A stretch of DNA of 64,000 bases from Janthinobacterium lividum (GCF_011601275.1 NZ_JAAOLY010000020.1:36026-100025), one strand, 5' to 3'; shown: positions 49,206 to 62,131, counted from the first letter of the stretch. Notes: a model not told the origin generated them from the letters alone. Numbers and translations: made by a program.

Positions 49206-50195
49206 TCAGTGATTGCGGTCCACGGCAAACGAGCACAGTTGCAGCATCGATTGCTTGTAGACGCTGTCCGGCCAGCCGGCGATGGCGTCGGCGGCGCGCT
49301 GGCCGGCGATTTCCGCCTGCTTGCGCGTGTAGTCGAGGGCGCCGCTGCTGGTGATGGCCGTCAGGACGGTATCGAAATGCTGTTCGTCGCCTTGCTCGAT
49401 GCAGCTGCGCACGAGTTCGCGCTGTTCCGGCGTACCGTTTTCCATCAGCCAGATTAGCGGCATCGTCGGTTTGCCTTCGCGCAAGTCGTCGCCCACGTTC
49501 TTGCCGATTTCGGCGGCGTCGCCTGCATAGTCGAGCACGTCGTCGATCAGCTGGAAGGCCGTGCCCAGCGAGCGGCCGTATTCGGCAGCCGCTTCGATAT
49601 CGTCTTCGCTGGCGCCGGCGATCAGGGCGCCCAGTTGCGCCGACGCTTCGAACAGCTTGGCTGTCTTCGAGCGGATGACGTTCAGATAGCTCTCTTGCGT
49701 CACGTCCGGATCGTGCATGTTCAGCAGCTGCAGCACTTCGCCTTCGGCGATCACGTTGGTGGCGTCCGAGAGGATTTGCATGACGCGCATATTATTGAGC
49801 GACACCATCAGCTGGAACGAACGCGAGTGCAGGAAGTCGCCCACCAGCACCGACGCGGCATTGCCGAACAGGGCATTGGCCGTCTGGCGTCCGCGGCGCA
49901 TCGACGATTCGTCGACGACGTCGTCGTGCAGCAGGGTGGCGGTGTGGATGAATTCGACCACGGCTGCCAGTTCATGATGCGCCGTGCCGCGATAGGCGTG
50001 GGCATTGGCCACCAGCAAAATCAGCACGGGACGGATGCGTTTGCCACCTGCGCTGATGATGTATTCAGCGATCTGGTTGATCAGAATCACATCGGAGTGC
50101 AACTTTTGGCGGATCACCGTATTGACTGCGTCCATATCGGCGGCAATCGTTTGCACGATGGTGTTTTGGTTAACGTGTTTGTTAGCGTCAGACAA
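49206..50195 (-). CDS. ispB: Octaprenyl/polyprenyl diphosphate synthase
   Basis: A 329-aa all-helical trans-prenyltransferase. It has the first Asp-rich motif DDVVD at 91-95, a second DDVLD near 217, and the GGKRIRP IPP-binding region at ~50. It makes the polyprenyl tail of ubiquinone. TTG start inferred from alignment with IspB N-termini; AGGT lies upstream. It is divergent from rplU, as in other betaproteobacteria. Confidence 0.93.
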   Translation of the reverse strand: MSDANKHVNQNTIVQTIAADMDAVNTVIRQKLHSDVILINQIAEYIISAGGKRIRPVLILLVANAHAYRGTAHHELAAVVEFIHTATLLHDDVVDESSMRRGRQTANALFGNAASVLVGDFLHSRSFQLMVSLNNMRVMQILSDATNVIAEGEVLQLLNMHDPDVTQESYLNVIRSKTAKLFEASAQLGALIAGASEDDIEAAAEYGRSLGTAFQLIDDVLDYAGDAAEIGKNVGDDLREGKPTMPLIWLMENGTPEQRELVRSCIEQGDEQHFDTVLTAITSSGALDYTRKQAEIAGQRAADAIAGWPDSVYKQSMLQLCSFAVDRNH

Positions 50196-50499
50196 GGCGA
50201 ACCTGCATTAGATTGTGGGTGCCGCGATTATACGACAAGGCTTGCGCGTGCGTGACGTTTGCCTATGACTGTAGGGCAATTGATTGATCTTGTTGGCACT
50301 GGCGCGCGTTTTGCTGTCCGCCTGGCGCAAGCCTGACATGATGGTCAGGTTGTCGACATACCACGATCGTCAAGCTTTGTGAATACTTTTTGACGCAATT
50401 TATCAGTCCGTGTATAATCGCTGGTTCCCCCTGTTGTGCATGGCTTGCTTTTCATGGCAGTGGGACAAATTCTTTCAACATTTGATGAGGTTTCAAATC
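50196..50499. promoter_or_regulatory. 304-bp divergent region between ispB and rplU
   Basis: No gene was seen. For ispB a perfect -10 TATAAT lies on the minus strand at 50232-50227 with a poor -35. For rplU there is the strong promoter listed separately. The middle part (about 50260-50370) holds nothing recognised. Confidence 0.6.
50390..50418 (+). promoter_or_regulatory. Strong sigma70 promoter of rplU-rpmA
   Basis: TTGACG (50390-50395), 17 bp, TATAAT (50413-50418). The predicted start near 50425 gives a leader of about 75 nt before rplU. Confidence 0.85.
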
Positions 50500-50811
50500 A
50501 TGTACGCGGTCATAAAAACCGGTGGCAAACAATACAAAGTTGTCGCTGGCGAAAAACTTAAAGTAGAACAGATACCGGCAGACATTGGTTCCGAAATCAC
50601 CATCGATCAAGTTCTCGCAGTAGGCGCGGGCGACAGCATCAAGTTTGGTGCTCCATTGGTCGAAGGTGCAACGGTACTGGTTACGGTTGTGGCGCATGGT
50701 CGCCATGATAAGGTCAAAATTTTCAAGATGCGTCGTCGTAAGCACTACCAAAAGCATCAAGGCCATCGCCAGAATTTTACCGAAATCCAAATCGTTTCGA
50801 TCAACGGCTAA
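50500..50811 (+). CDS. rplU: 50S ribosomal protein L21
   Basis: A 103-aa protein that matches L21 throughout ([34 protein letters not shown]). GAGG precedes ATG 50500. It binds 23S rRNA domain VI. rpmA follows 40 bp later in the same transcript. An upstream frame extension exists but falls between the -10 and the ribosome binding site and is not plausible. Confidence 0.98.
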   Translation: MYAVIKTGGKQYKVVAGEKLKVEQIPADIGSEITIDQVLAVGAGDSIKFGAPLVEGATVLVTVVAHGRHDKVKIFKMRRRKHYQKHQGHRQNFTEIQIVSING

Positions 50812-50851
50812 TCGCCGCTGTTTGAATTAATCAGCTATCAAGGAGTCTTAA

Positions 50852-51124
50852 ATGGCACATAAAAAAGGCGGCGGCACAACGCGAAACGGCCGTGATTCAG
50901 AATCAAAACGTCTGGGCGTTAAAGTCTACGGCGGCCAAGCTATCAATGCTGGCGGCATCATCATTCGTCAACGCGGCACCCCAGTGCGCGCCGGCGAAGG
51001 CGTAGGCATGGGCAAGGACCACACGTTGTTCGCGCTGATCGCGGGCAAAGTGAAGTTCGTTGTCAAAGGTGCTGGCTCGAAGCAATTCGTGACCGTTGTA
51101 CCTAACGCAGCAGTACCAGCGTAA
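50852..51124 (+). CDS. rpmA: 50S ribosomal protein L27
   Basis: A 90-aa protein. [20 protein letters not shown] and [20 protein letters not shown] are diagnostic. Its N-terminus reaches the peptidyl-transferase centre. The N-terminus starts directly at the mature AHKKGG form, with no cleavable leader as in Firmicutes. AAGGAG is upstream. Confidence 0.98.
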   Translation: MAHKKGGGTTRNGRDSESKRLGVKVYGGQAINAGGIIIRQRGTPVRAGEGVGMGKDHTLFALIAGKVKFVVKGAGSKQFVTVVPNAAVPA

Positions 51125-51188
51125 TTCACTGCGGAGCGCCAGTTCGCTCCGCAATGATCGCATGATGTAAGGCGCAAGCCTTCAATCG

Positions 51189-51217
51189 AAAGGCTCTGCC
51201 CAAGGTAGAGCCTTTTT
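51189..51217 (+). terminator. Rho-independent terminator after rpmA
   Basis: 8-bp stem AAGGCTCT / AGAGCCTT with a 9-nt loop, then TTTTT. It separates rplU-rpmA from obgE, which starts 21 bp later; read-through or a separate promoter would be needed for obgE. Confidence 0.85.
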
Positions 51218-51219
51218 AG

Positions 51220-52347
<1,128 letters not shown>

Positions 52348-52359
52348 GGCTTTATCCTG

Positions 52360-52770
52360 ATGTCGGTACAGATGGTCGCTGCCGCGCCCGCGCGCAAGCA
52401 AGCGTGGCAGCGCCGTGTATTGCATCTGATCGCGTATGCTTACGGGCTGAGCGCGGTCGCCTGTCTGCTGTTCGCCGATGACATGGCGGCCGGCATGGGC
52501 ATCTTCCTCAATGGCGTCAATGGCTACAGCCAGTTCTACGCTACTCATGTCGGTGTCTGGGGTGCTACCGCGCTCCTGGCGCTGTTCGCGGCACGGCAGG
52601 GCGAACCGCCTGTCCTCGGCGATATCACAGCAATGTTGGTCCTGGCGCAGCCCGCCGGCCGTCTGTTTGCGGCCATCAGCTTCGGCTTGCCCCAGGGTTT
52701 TGTGTTGTTCATGTGCGCAATGGAGCTGACGGCGGGGCTGGCCTTGCTGCTGCTGCGTCCTGCGCGCTGA
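52360..52770 (+). CDS. Small four-helix membrane protein, unknown
   Basis: A 136-aa protein with four hydrophobic helices (VLHLIAYAYGLSAVACLLFA, GVWGATALLALFAA, ITAMLVLAQPAGRLFAAISF, FVLFMCAMELTAGLALLLL). It looks like a DUF4345-type small membrane protein, but family placement is tentative. It lies between obgE (12 bp) and proB (27 bp) in the same direction, so it is probably co-transcribed. No function can be inferred. Confidence 0.7.
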   Translation: MSVQMVAAAPARKQAWQRRVLHLIAYAYGLSAVACLLFADDMAAGMGIFLNGVNGYSQFYATHVGVWGATALLALFAARQGEPPVLGDITAMLVLAQPAGRLFAAISFGLPQGFVLFMCAMELTAGLALLLLRPAR

Positions 52771-52797
52771 CGTCTATTAAGTGAAGAGCGCCGCCCC

Positions 52798-53916
52798 ATG
52801 GATTCCGTGATTCAAAAAGCTACCCGCATCATCATCAAAGTCGGCTCCTCGCTGGTCACCAACGATGGCCGCGGACTCGACCATGCCGCCATCGCACGCT
52901 GGGCCGCGCAGATTTCCGGCTTGCGCGCCCTGGGCAAGGAAGTCGTGCTGGTGAGCTCCGGCGCCATTGCCGAAGGCATGCTGCGTCTCGGTTTCGAGCA
53001 GCGCCCCACCGATATCCACGAATTGCAGGCGTGCGCCGCCGTCGGCCAGATGGGCCTGGCGCAAATCTACGAAAGCAGTTTCCGCGCCCATAGCCTGGGC
53101 ACGGCGCAAGTGCTGCTCACGCACGCCGACCTGGCTGACCGCGAACGCTACCTCAATGCCCGCTCCACCCTGACGACCCTGCTGCGCCTGGGCGTGGTGC
53201 CGATCATCAATGAAAACGACACCGTCGTCACCGATGAAATCAAGTTCGGCGACAACGATACCCTGGGAGCCCTGGTGGCCAACCTGATCGAAGCCGATGC
53301 GCTGGTCATCCTGACCGACCAGCATGGCCTGTTTTCGGCCGATCCGCGCAAGGACCCGAACGCTTATCTGATCACGCAAGGCATCGCTGGCGACCCTTCC
53401 CTGGAAGCGATGGCCGGCGGCGCCGGCAGCAGCCTGGGGCGTGGCGGCATGCTGACGAAAATCCTCGCCGCCAAGCGCGCCGCCAAGTCCGGCGCGCACA
53501 CGATCATCGCCTGGGGCCGCGACAGCGACGTGCTCAGCCGCTTGGCCCAGGGCGAAGCGATCGGCACGGAGCTGCGGGCGCAAACGGGGCAGTTGACGGC
53601 GCGCAAGCAGTGGATGGCCGATCATCTGCATACGGCTGGCGCCGTCGTGCTCGATGCGGGCGCCGTGCAAAAGCTGCGCCAGGAAGGCAAATCATTGTTG
53701 CCGATCGGCGTGACGGGCGTGAATGGCGAGTTCGGCCGCGGCGCCGTCATCACCTGCGTCGACGCGGACGGCACGCCCGTGGCTCGCGGCCTGTCCAACT
53801 ACACGAGCGGCGAAGCGCGCCGCATCATGCGCAAGCCTTCCACCGAGATCGAGGCGATTCTCGGCTACATGGAAGGCCACGAGCTGATCCACCGCGACAA
53901 TATGGTGTTGCTGTAG
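52798..53916 (+). CDS. proB: Glutamate 5-kinase
   Basis: A 372-aa amino-acid kinase ([47 protein letters not shown]) with a C-terminal PUA domain ([26 protein letters not shown]). It carries out the first step of proline synthesis and is usually inhibited by proline. proA is not adjacent. Full family length. Its stop lies inside the first bases of a REP-like repeat. Confidence 0.96.
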   Translation: MDSVIQKATRIIIKVGSSLVTNDGRGLDHAAIARWAAQISGLRALGKEVVLVSSGAIAEGMLRLGFEQRPTDIHELQACAAVGQMGLAQIYESSFRAHSLGTAQVLLTHADLADRERYLNARSTLTTLLRLGVVPIINENDTVVTDEIKFGDNDTLGALVANLIEADALVILTDQHGLFSADPRKDPNAYLITQGIAGDPSLEAMAGGAGSSLGRGGMLTKILAAKRAAKSGAHTIIAWGRDSDVLSRLAQGEAIGTELRAQTGQLTARKQWMADHLHTAGAVVLDAGAVQKLRQEGKSLLPIGVTGVNGEFGRGAVITCVDADGTPVARGLSNYTSGEARRIMRKPSTEIEAILGYMEGHELIHRDNMVLL

Positions 53917-53996
53917 GTCGGATTAGCGGAGCGTAATCCGACAACATTGTTGCCGCGTCCTGTCGGATTACGCGCGTAGCGCTAATCCGACCTACC
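53913..53996. repeat. REP-like inverted repeat pair, copy B
   Basis: Two hairpin units head to head: GTAGGTCGGATTAG ... CGTAATCCGAC, AACATTGTT, then TGTCGGATTACG ... CGCTAATCCGACCTAC. The outermost 16 bp are inverted complements. Its left unit matches copy A at 23444-23487. It sits at the 3' end of proB just before a terminator, a BIME-like position. Confidence 0.85.
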
Positions 53997-54008
53997 ACGC
54001 AACGACAT

Positions 54009-54032
54009 CGGCCCATTCGGGCCGTTTTTTTT
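54009..54032 (+). terminator. Rho-independent terminator after proB
   Basis: Stem CGGCCC / GGGCCG with tetraloop ATTC followed by eight T. It lies 92 bp after the proB stop and 2 bp before the stop of convergent nth. Confidence 0.88.
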
Positions 54033-54034
54033 GT

Positions 54035-54682
54035 TTACACCACGGCCGGCATCGGCGACTTGTCCTTGTAGTCGCACAGGTCGGCGATCATGCAGTTCCA
54101 GCATTGCGGCTTGCGCGCCGTGCACGTGTAGCGGCCGTGCAGGATCAGCCAGTGGTGGGCGTCGTGCAGGAATTCCTTGGGCACGAATTTGAGCAGCTTT
54201 TGCTCGACGATATCGACATTCTTGCCTGGCGCGATGCCGGTGCGATTCGAGACGCGGAAGATATGCGTGTCGACGGCCATCGTTGGTTCGCCAAACGCCG
54301 TGTTCATGACCACGTTTGCCGTCTTGCGGCCCACGCCGGGCAAGGCTTCCAGCGAGGCGCGGTCGCGCGGCACTTCGCCGCCGTGCTGCTCGAGCAGGAT
54401 CTGGCAAGTGGCAATGACGTTCTTCGCCTTGGTGCGGAACAGGCCGATGGTGCGGATGTAGCTGGCCAGCTCGTCGACGCCGAGCGCCAGTATCTTGGCA
54501 GGCGTATTGGCGACCGGATACAGCAAGCGGGTCGCCTTGTTGACGGACACGTCGGTTGCCTGCGCCGACAGCAGCACGGCGATCAGCAGCTCGAACGGCG
54601 TCGTGTATTCGAGTTCCGTTTTCGGGGATGGATTGGCGGCGCGGAAGCGCGTAAAGATTTCCAGGCGTTTGGCGGCGTTCAT
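54035..54682 (-). CDS. nth: Endonuclease III (DNA glycosylase/AP lyase)
   Basis: A 215-aa protein. Catalytic Lys120 lies in the HhH motif LPGVGRKTA and Asp138 in VDTHIFRVS. The C-terminal 4Fe-4S ligands are Cys187, 194, 197 and 203, the same numbering as E. coli Nth. It removes oxidised pyrimidines. Its ATG overlaps the rsxB stop (ATGA), so the two are coupled, a common betaproteobacterial arrangement. Confidence 0.97.
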   Translation of the reverse strand: MNAAKRLEIFTRFRAANPSPKTELEYTTPFELLIAVLLSAQATDVSVNKATRLLYPVANTPAKILALGVDELASYIRTIGLFRTKAKNVIATCQILLEQHGGEVPRDRASLEALPGVGRKTANVVMNTAFGEPTMAVDTHIFRVSNRTGIAPGKNVDIVEQKLLKFVPKEFLHDAHHWLILHGRYTCTARKPQCWNCMIADLCDYKDKSPMPAVV

Positions 54683-55410
54683 GCGTCTTTTTTGGGCGTG
54701 TTGGGGGCTGGCGGGGCGGTGTCCGGGCTGGCGGCAGCGGCCTTGGCGCGCGCGCGCTCCATGGCGGCGGCGATGATGGCGCGCTTGCGCTCCTTCTCTG
54801 CCTGCTCATCTGGCGTGGCGGGCACTTCCTGCGTTACTTCCTGCATCTTGGCGACGGCCTTGGCGGCCAGGCGCGCGTCGTTGGCCTCGGCTTCGCGGCG
54901 CAGACGCTGCGTGCGGAAATCGTGGCGCGCGCGCGCATCGTCGGCATCCATCTGGCTCCAGGCATCCCAGCCCGTGGCGTCGCCGCTGACGGGGTACATG
55001 ACGATGCAGTCGACGGGGCAGGGCGCCACGCACAGGTCGCAGCCCGTGCACAGGCTGGTGACCACCGTATGCATCTGCTTGGCGGCGCCGACGATGGCGT
55101 CCACGGGACAGGCCTGGATGCACAGGGTACAGCCGATACACAGCGATTCGTCGATATAGGCGATAGATCGCGGACGTTCGAGGCCGTTGACGGGATTGAG
55201 TGGAATGACTTTTTTGCCCAGCAAGCCGGCCAGGCGCGCGATGCCTTGCGCGCCGCCCGGTGGGCACTGGTTGATGTCGGCGCTGCCGGCGGCTATCGCG
55301 TCCGCATACGGGCGGCAGCCGTTGTAGCCGCATTTCGTGCATTGCGTTTGCGGCAGCAAGTCTTCGATCTGGTCGGCAAGTGAGGGAGAGGCGGGATGCG
55401 GCACGGTCAT
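54679..55410 (-). CDS. rsxB: RnfB/RsxB-type ferredoxin subunit
   Basis: A 243-aa protein. The N-terminal 4Fe-4S motif has Cys24, 27, 32 and 49 ([10 protein letters not shown]). It is followed by two ferredoxin clusters at 91-101 and 121-131. The last ~95 residues are an Ala/Lys/Glu-rich charged tail. It lacks the N-terminal membrane helix of E. coli RsxB and no other rnf genes are present, so it is a stand-alone form that may serve as a soluble electron carrier. Coupling to nth suggests a redox role near FeS-bearing repair. Confidence 0.9.
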   Translation of the reverse strand: MTVPHPASPSLADQIEDLLPQTQCTKCGYNGCRPYADAIAAGSADINQCPPGGAQGIARLAGLLGKKVIPLNPVNGLERPRSIAYIDESLCIGCTLCIQACPVDAIVGAAKQMHTVVTSLCTGCDLCVAPCPVDCIVMYPVSGDATGWDAWSQMDADDARARHDFRTQRLRREAEANDARLAAKAVAKMQEVTQEVPATPDEQAEKERKRAIIAAAMERARAKAAAASPDTAPPAPNTPKKDA

Positions 55411-55683
55411 CTTCGATACGGTAAAACGCCATTATCGGCCATCTGGGGCGCGCACAAGTAAAAACCTGTTTTGCAAGAGGGGATAAGGTGCGCCAAGGCG
55501 GGCTGTTGCAGGCGCGCCGCAATCGTATTTATTTCCAATGGGAATGTCAAAGTGCAAATAAACAACTTTGCAATTTCTTTTTTTTGTGGGAGCATGATTT
55601 TATCAAGTTAGTTATCAAAAGCCGACCGCCAGTCCTGTTGCCGCACCTGCATTGCAATGCGCGCCAGGCCATAGGAGCCAAAC

Positions 55684-56511
55684 ATGCGTTTCCTCCGGAC
55701 AGTTGGTTTGCCCTTCTGTTTGTTCATGCACTCTGCGTTTGCCCTCGGGCACGGGCAGACGGCTACTCCCATGGCGGCGCCGGGCGCTGCCAGCTCGCGC
55801 ACCGTCCGCTTCGCGGCGGAAGACTGGCCACCCTTCATTACCCGCAGCCTGCCTGCCGACGGCATGTCGGGCGCCATGGTCAGCGCCGTCTTCGAGCGCC
55901 TCGGCTATACGGTCAAGTATGAATATTTCCCCTGGAAGCGCGCCATGCAATTCGGCCTGGGCAGTCCCCGCTACGCCGGGTTGCTGGCCGTCTGGCGCAC
56001 GCCGGAACGGGAAAAACTCTGCCACTTTTCTGTCCCGGTTGGCAATACGCAGGGTGTGCTGGCCTACCTGAAGGAGGATGGCGCGCCCGGCGCGACCCTG
56101 GCCGATCTGGGCAAGTTGCGCATCGGTACCGTGGCTGGCTATTCGAATGGGGAACAATTCGATGGCATGGTGGCGCGCGGCGAGCTGAAGACGGAAGAGG
56201 GCTTGAACGATGCAACGAATCTGAAGAAACTGCTGATCAAGCGTTACCGCGTGATCGTCATCGAGCGCCATGTCCTGCAGCACTTACTGATGGGACGCAA
56301 CTTCAGCAAGGCCGAACGGGAACGCATCGGCATCATCGATACCGTCTTCAAGGAGCGTCCCGTCTACGTGTGCTTCCAGCGCGATGCCGAAGGTGCGGTA
56401 CGGCAAAAGCGCTTCAACGAGGCGGCGCGCGATATCGACACGGCCCGGCTGGAACGCGATTACTGGAAGCGGCTCGACCAGAGCCTGGCGACCGGCCCGG
56501 TCCATCCCTGA
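55684..56511 (+). CDS. Periplasmic solute-binding protein (SBP family 3-like), orphan
   Basis: A 275-aa exported protein. The signal peptide (MRFLRTVGLPFCLFMHSAFA) is followed by the bacterial extracellular solute-binding family 3 fold: VRFAAEDWPPFITRSLPADG, MSGAMVSAVFERLGYTVKYE, then LGKLRIGTVAGYSNG. No permease or ATPase genes lie nearby, so it may be an orphan binding protein for amino acids or a signalling partner. The 273 bp upstream are AT-rich with no further gene seen. Confidence 0.82.
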   Translation: MRFLRTVGLPFCLFMHSAFALGHGQTATPMAAPGAASSRTVRFAAEDWPPFITRSLPADGMSGAMVSAVFERLGYTVKYEYFPWKRAMQFGLGSPRYAGLLAVWRTPEREKLCHFSVPVGNTQGVLAYLKEDGAPGATLADLGKLRIGTVAGYSNGEQFDGMVARGELKTEEGLNDATNLKKLLIKRYRVIVIERHVLQHLLMGRNFSKAERERIGIIDTVFKERPVYVCFQRDAEGAVRQKRFNEAARDIDTARLERDYWKRLDQSLATGPVHP

Positions 56512-56529
56512 CACGGCGCGCCGCTGTTG

Positions 56530-56571
56530 TTCGTTGCCAAAACGAAATATCTAAATACGAAACCATTCGTT
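56530..56571. promoter_or_regulatory. Clustered palindromes upstream of the TonB receptor gene
   Basis: TTCGTT-N5-AACGAA (56530-56546) and ACGAA-ACCA-TTCGT (56557-56570) repeat the same half-site word. They are candidate operator sites about 70-105 bp before the receptor ATG. Confidence 0.4.
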
Positions 56572-56637
56572 CTTGTTTGTTTGTCCATCCTTTAGTCTGC
56601 AACCACTGTGTTGACGACTTTGAAAGGATGTTTTCGT

Positions 56638-59169
<2,532 letters not shown>

Positions 59170-59213
59170 TCTGCCTTCTCTCTTCATACCTATCATCAAG
59201 AACAGGAATTGAC

Positions 59214-59909
59214 ATGTCTGACAACACTCAACACGCGGCCATCGATCTGGAATGGGCCAACCTCCTCTCGCCGCAGCGCCGTACGGTCTTGCGCGGCGGC
59301 GGCTTGGTGGCGGCGCTGGCCGCTTCGGGGCTGGCGGGGACGGCACTGGCGCAGGATGGCGCCGTCAAGCGCGTCAAACAAGTAAAACCAGCTGCGCCCG
59401 GCAAGAGCCCGTGGGGCGAGCATACGGACACGGCGCCCACGCCGCGCCCCGTCAGCGTGCGGCCCGGCGAGGAAACCTTGCCGTCGACACCGCGCGCCTA
59501 CACGGATATCGAGAGCTATCACGCGCATATCTATTTTGACGAAGACAGTTACCAGAAGGCGGCGCTGATACGCAAGTGGGCGGCCGAACGCTTCCAGATC
59601 GAACTGGGCGACTGGAACCTGGAGCCGCGCGGTCCGCACGTGACGCCGTCGTTTTACTTTGGCTTCACGAATGACTTGCTGCACGTGATCGTGCCGTGGC
59701 TGCAGCTCAACAGCCTGGGCCTGACCATACTGATCCATCCGAACACGGAAGATCCGCGCGCCGACCACCTGTATTACGCGCTGTGGGTGAACCGTTCGCA
59801 ACCCGTGAATGGCTATGCGATGAAGAAGCCGGGGCCGGGCGAGCCGAGAGTCGAGCAGATCTTTGTCAATACGCGGCCGACGGTGAAAATCGAAACGTCG
59901 CGCGCATGA
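59214..59909 (+). CDS. Tat-exported DOPA 4,5-dioxygenase family protein
   Basis: A 231-aa protein. A twin-arginine signal (QRRTVLRGGG at ~20-29, then a hydrophobic stretch ending near GTALAQDG) precedes a DOPA 4,5-dioxygenase-type domain (YHAHIYFDEDSYQKA, WNLEPRGPHVTPSF, LTILIHPNTEDPRADH). His in YHAHIYF, GPHV and IHPN are candidate iron ligands. Related enzymes cleave catechol rings extradiolically; cytoplasmic forms occur widely, and Tat export is noteworthy. AGGA is upstream of the ATG. Co-transcribed after the TonB receptor, so a periplasmic catechol substrate is inferred. Confidence 0.8.
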   Translation: MSDNTQHAAIDLEWANLLSPQRRTVLRGGGLVAALAASGLAGTALAQDGAVKRVKQVKPAAPGKSPWGEHTDTAPTPRPVSVRPGEETLPSTPRAYTDIESYHAHIYFDEDSYQKAALIRKWAAERFQIELGDWNLEPRGPHVTPSFYFGFTNDLLHVIVPWLQLNSLGLTILIHPNTEDPRADHLYYALWVNRSQPVNGYAMKKPGPGEPRVEQIFVNTRPTVKIETSRA

Positions 59910-59918
59910 GCTGGGCAT

Positions 59919-59955
59919 AAAAAAACGCCACGCCGGTGTGAACTGGCGTGGCGTT
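59919..59955 (-). terminator. Terminator of phaZ
   Basis: 11-bp perfect stem AACGCCACGCC / GGCGTGGCGTT with a 10-nt loop. On the minus strand it is followed by seven T. It lies 19 bp downstream of the phaZ stop. Confidence 0.88.
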
Positions 59956-59974
59956 CCGGGTGGTGCTATCCGGA

Positions 59975-61195
59975 TCAGGAATGCTTCTGGATGAATTCGC
60001 CGATTTTCGGGCAAATGATCTCGCGCCAGCGGCGGCCCGAGAAGATGCCGTAGTGGCCGCATTTCGGCGCCACGAAGTCTTGCTGCATCTCGGCAGGGAT
60101 GCCGGAACACAGGTCGTGGGCCGCCTGCGTCTGGCCGGCGCCGGAAATGTCGTCCAGTTCGCCTTCTACGGTGAACAGCGCCACGTTCGTGATGTCTTGC
60201 GGACGCACCAGCTGGCCGCCCACTTTCCACGTGCCCATCGGCAGGCTGAATTCCTGGAAAACCGTTTTAATGGTTTCCAGGTAGTACTCGGCCGGCATGT
60301 CCAGCACGGCGTTGTACTCGTTGTAGAACTGGCGATGGCCTTCCGCCGGCTCGTCGTCGCCCGTCACCAGGTGCATGTAGAACTCGCGGTGGCTTTGCGC
60401 GTGGCGGCCCGGGTTCATGGCGATGAAGCCGGCGTGCTGCAGGAAGCCTGGATAGACCTTGCGGCCAAAGCCCGGATAGTTCGGCGGCACCGCGTAGATC
60501 ACGGTGTTTTCAAACCACGAGAATTTCTTTTCCGTCGCCAGGTTGTTCACTTGCGTAGGCGAGCGGCGCGGGTCGATCGGACCGCCCATCATCGTCATGG
60601 TTTTCGGCATGTGCGGATCTTTTGCCGTCGCCATCAGCGAGATGGCGGCCAGCACGGGCACGGTCGGCTGACAGACAGAAATCACGTGCAGATCAGGCGC
60701 CAGCAGGCGGATGAATTCCTGCACATAATAAATGTAGTCGTCCAGGTGGAACGGGCCTTCCGTCAGCGGTACCATGCGCGCGTCCGTCCAGTCGGTGATG
60801 TAAACATCGTGCTCGGCCAGCAAGCCGCGCACGGTGTCGCGCAGCAGGGTCGAGTGGTGACCGGACAGGGGGGCAACCAGCAAAACTTTGGGCTGTTGCA
60901 AACCAGTGGTTTCTTTTTTGAAGTGGATCAGGCGGCAAAACGGTTTTGTCACGACAACGTGTTCGCGGATGTCGACGCTCTCGCCTTTGACGAGAACGGA
61001 TTGAATGTCGAATTGCGGTTTTTCGTAGTCTTTGCCAAGGCGGTACATCAGCTCGTAGCCGGCTGCGATGCGTTGCGAAAACGGGGTGTGGGCCAGTGGA
61101 GAAACCGGGTTGGTAAATAACTTGGAGGACATGTCTGCCCATTGCATCACCGGAGTGAGGAAAGAGCGTTGCAGTTCGTGCAGTTGGTAAAGCAT
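59975..61195 (-). CDS. phaZ: Intracellular polyhydroxyalkanoate depolymerase
   Basis: A 406-aa PhaZ1-type depolymerase. The active-site Cys175 lies in HVISVCQPTVP, matching Cys183 of the Cupriavidus enzyme. The neighbourhoods GELDDISGAGQT and CGHYGIFSGRRWRE carry the Asp and His of the triad. It breaks down intracellular PHB granules. Start chosen at ATG 61195 (MLYQLHELQRS) because AAGGA precedes it and PhaZ1 proteins begin this way. A longer in-frame start exists 48 nt upstream. Confidence 0.94.
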   Translation of the reverse strand: MLYQLHELQRSFLTPVMQWADMSSKLFTNPVSPLAHTPFSQRIAAGYELMYRLGKDYEKPQFDIQSVLVKGESVDIREHVVVTKPFCRLIHFKKETTGLQQPKVLLVAPLSGHHSTLLRDTVRGLLAEHDVYITDWTDARMVPLTEGPFHLDDYIYYVQEFIRLLAPDLHVISVCQPTVPVLAAISLMATAKDPHMPKTMTMMGGPIDPRRSPTQVNNLATEKKFSWFENTVIYAVPPNYPGFGRKVYPGFLQHAGFIAMNPGRHAQSHREFYMHLVTGDDEPAEGHRQFYNEYNAVLDMPAEYYLETIKTVFQEFSLPMGTWKVGGQLVRPQDITNVALFTVEGELDDISGAGQTQAAHDLCSGIPAEMQQDFVAPKCGHYGIFSGRRWREIICPKIGEFIQKHS

Positions 61196-61370
61196 ATAGA
61201 GTCCTTGTTTAATTCCAAGCGCCAATATCGGCTCAAATATCATAATCCAATTTTACGATATTTGTTGAGGACAAAATGTGCTTTACCGCGCATAGATCCA
61301 CAGTTTGCGCATAGTTGTGACAGCGCGCCACACTTGCATGGATAGACCTGCAACCATGCTTTAAAAGCAA

Positions 61371-61396
61371 AAAAAGCAGCGTTTCCGCTGCTTTTT
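61371..61396 (-). terminator. Terminator of fdxA (stem works on both strands)
   Basis: 11-bp perfect stem AAAAAGCAGCG / CGCTGCTTTTT with loop TTTC. The A and T flanks make it usable on either strand. It lies 72 bp downstream of the fdxA stop. Confidence 0.88.
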
Positions 61397-61467
61397 GTCT
61401 GTTTTTGCCGCCACGCTCCTGCGGGAAAGAGTCTCCCGGCAGGAACGGCCGCCGTGCTGACGTGCGC

Positions 61468-61791
61468 TTAGCGCACCAGCATGTCGAGCTTGTCCTTGAC
61501 GTCCTTGTATTGCTCGGCTTCCGGCAAGGCTGCCTTCGTCTTGGTGATCGAAGGCCAGTTGCGGGCCAGATCGACGTTGATCTTGATGAAGGCTTGCTGG
61601 TCGCCCGGCACGTCTTCTTCCGCGAAAATCGCGTTCACCGGGCACTCTGCCACGCAGACGGCGCAGTCAATACATTCGTCCGGATCGATCGCCAGGAAGT
61701 TCGGGCCTTCCCGGAAACAATCTACCGGGCAGACATCGACGCAGTCGGTATAGCGACAGGCGATGCAGGATTCGGTGACAACGTGGGTCAT
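61468..61791 (-). CDS. fdxA: 7Fe ferredoxin FdxA
   Basis: A 107-aa protein closely matching Azotobacter ferredoxin I. 3Fe-4S cluster Cys9, Cys17 and Cys50 and 4Fe-4S cluster Cys21, 40, 43 and 46 are in place ([14 protein letters not shown] and [12 protein letters not shown]), with Cys12 and Cys25 extra. AGGA is 6 nt before the ATG. A low-potential electron carrier; the partner is unknown. Confidence 0.96.
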   Translation of the reverse strand: MTHVVTESCIACRYTDCVDVCPVDCFREGPNFLAIDPDECIDCAVCVAECPVNAIFAEEDVPGDQQAFIKINVDLARNWPSITKTKAALPEAEQYKDVKDKLDMLVR

Positions 61792-62131
61792 AACAGTCCT
61801 ATCAATTTGGGGGAGGTGCTGTAGCGCCTGCAGGAACGTCGGCGGCGCATACTAAAGCAAAGCATTGTATTTTAAGGCAATTCGCTATTTCTCACAAATC
61901 CCGCTTATATACAATACATATAAGCAAATTCATTTTTTGGCATTGCCTTTGCCGCGCAGAGTGGGCAATTCAGCGACTATCCGGGACGTTGCCATGAAGA
62001 ACGCGGCAAGAAAGCGACAGTCGCCCGATGCGGCAGGGGGCAGGGCGGGTCGCATGCTGGCTTGCCGTGTGGTGTTTTTGTTTTACTCAAATCAAGATCG
62101 GTAAAAATAAGTGTCACAAGTGCCGGAATAA
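61792..62131. promoter_or_regulatory. 340-bp region upstream of fdxA and downstream of the emfourin-like gene
   Basis: No gene was seen; the one open frame here is low-complexity shadow. On the minus strand TACAAT (61869-61864) is a possible fdxA -10. The perfect palindrome GCTTATAT-N7-ATATAAGC lies at 61903-61925, centred near -57, and may be an operator. The rest has nothing recognised, and no clear terminator was found for the emfourin-like gene. Confidence 0.45.

Noticed and set aside
59948..61120. 390-aa plus-strand frame over phaZ
   Set aside because: Shadow of the depolymerase gene, which matches PhaZ1 throughout.
61865..62104. 79-aa plus-strand frame between fdxA and the emfourin-like gene
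   Set aside because: No ribosome binding site, low-complexity second half and no recognisable motif.
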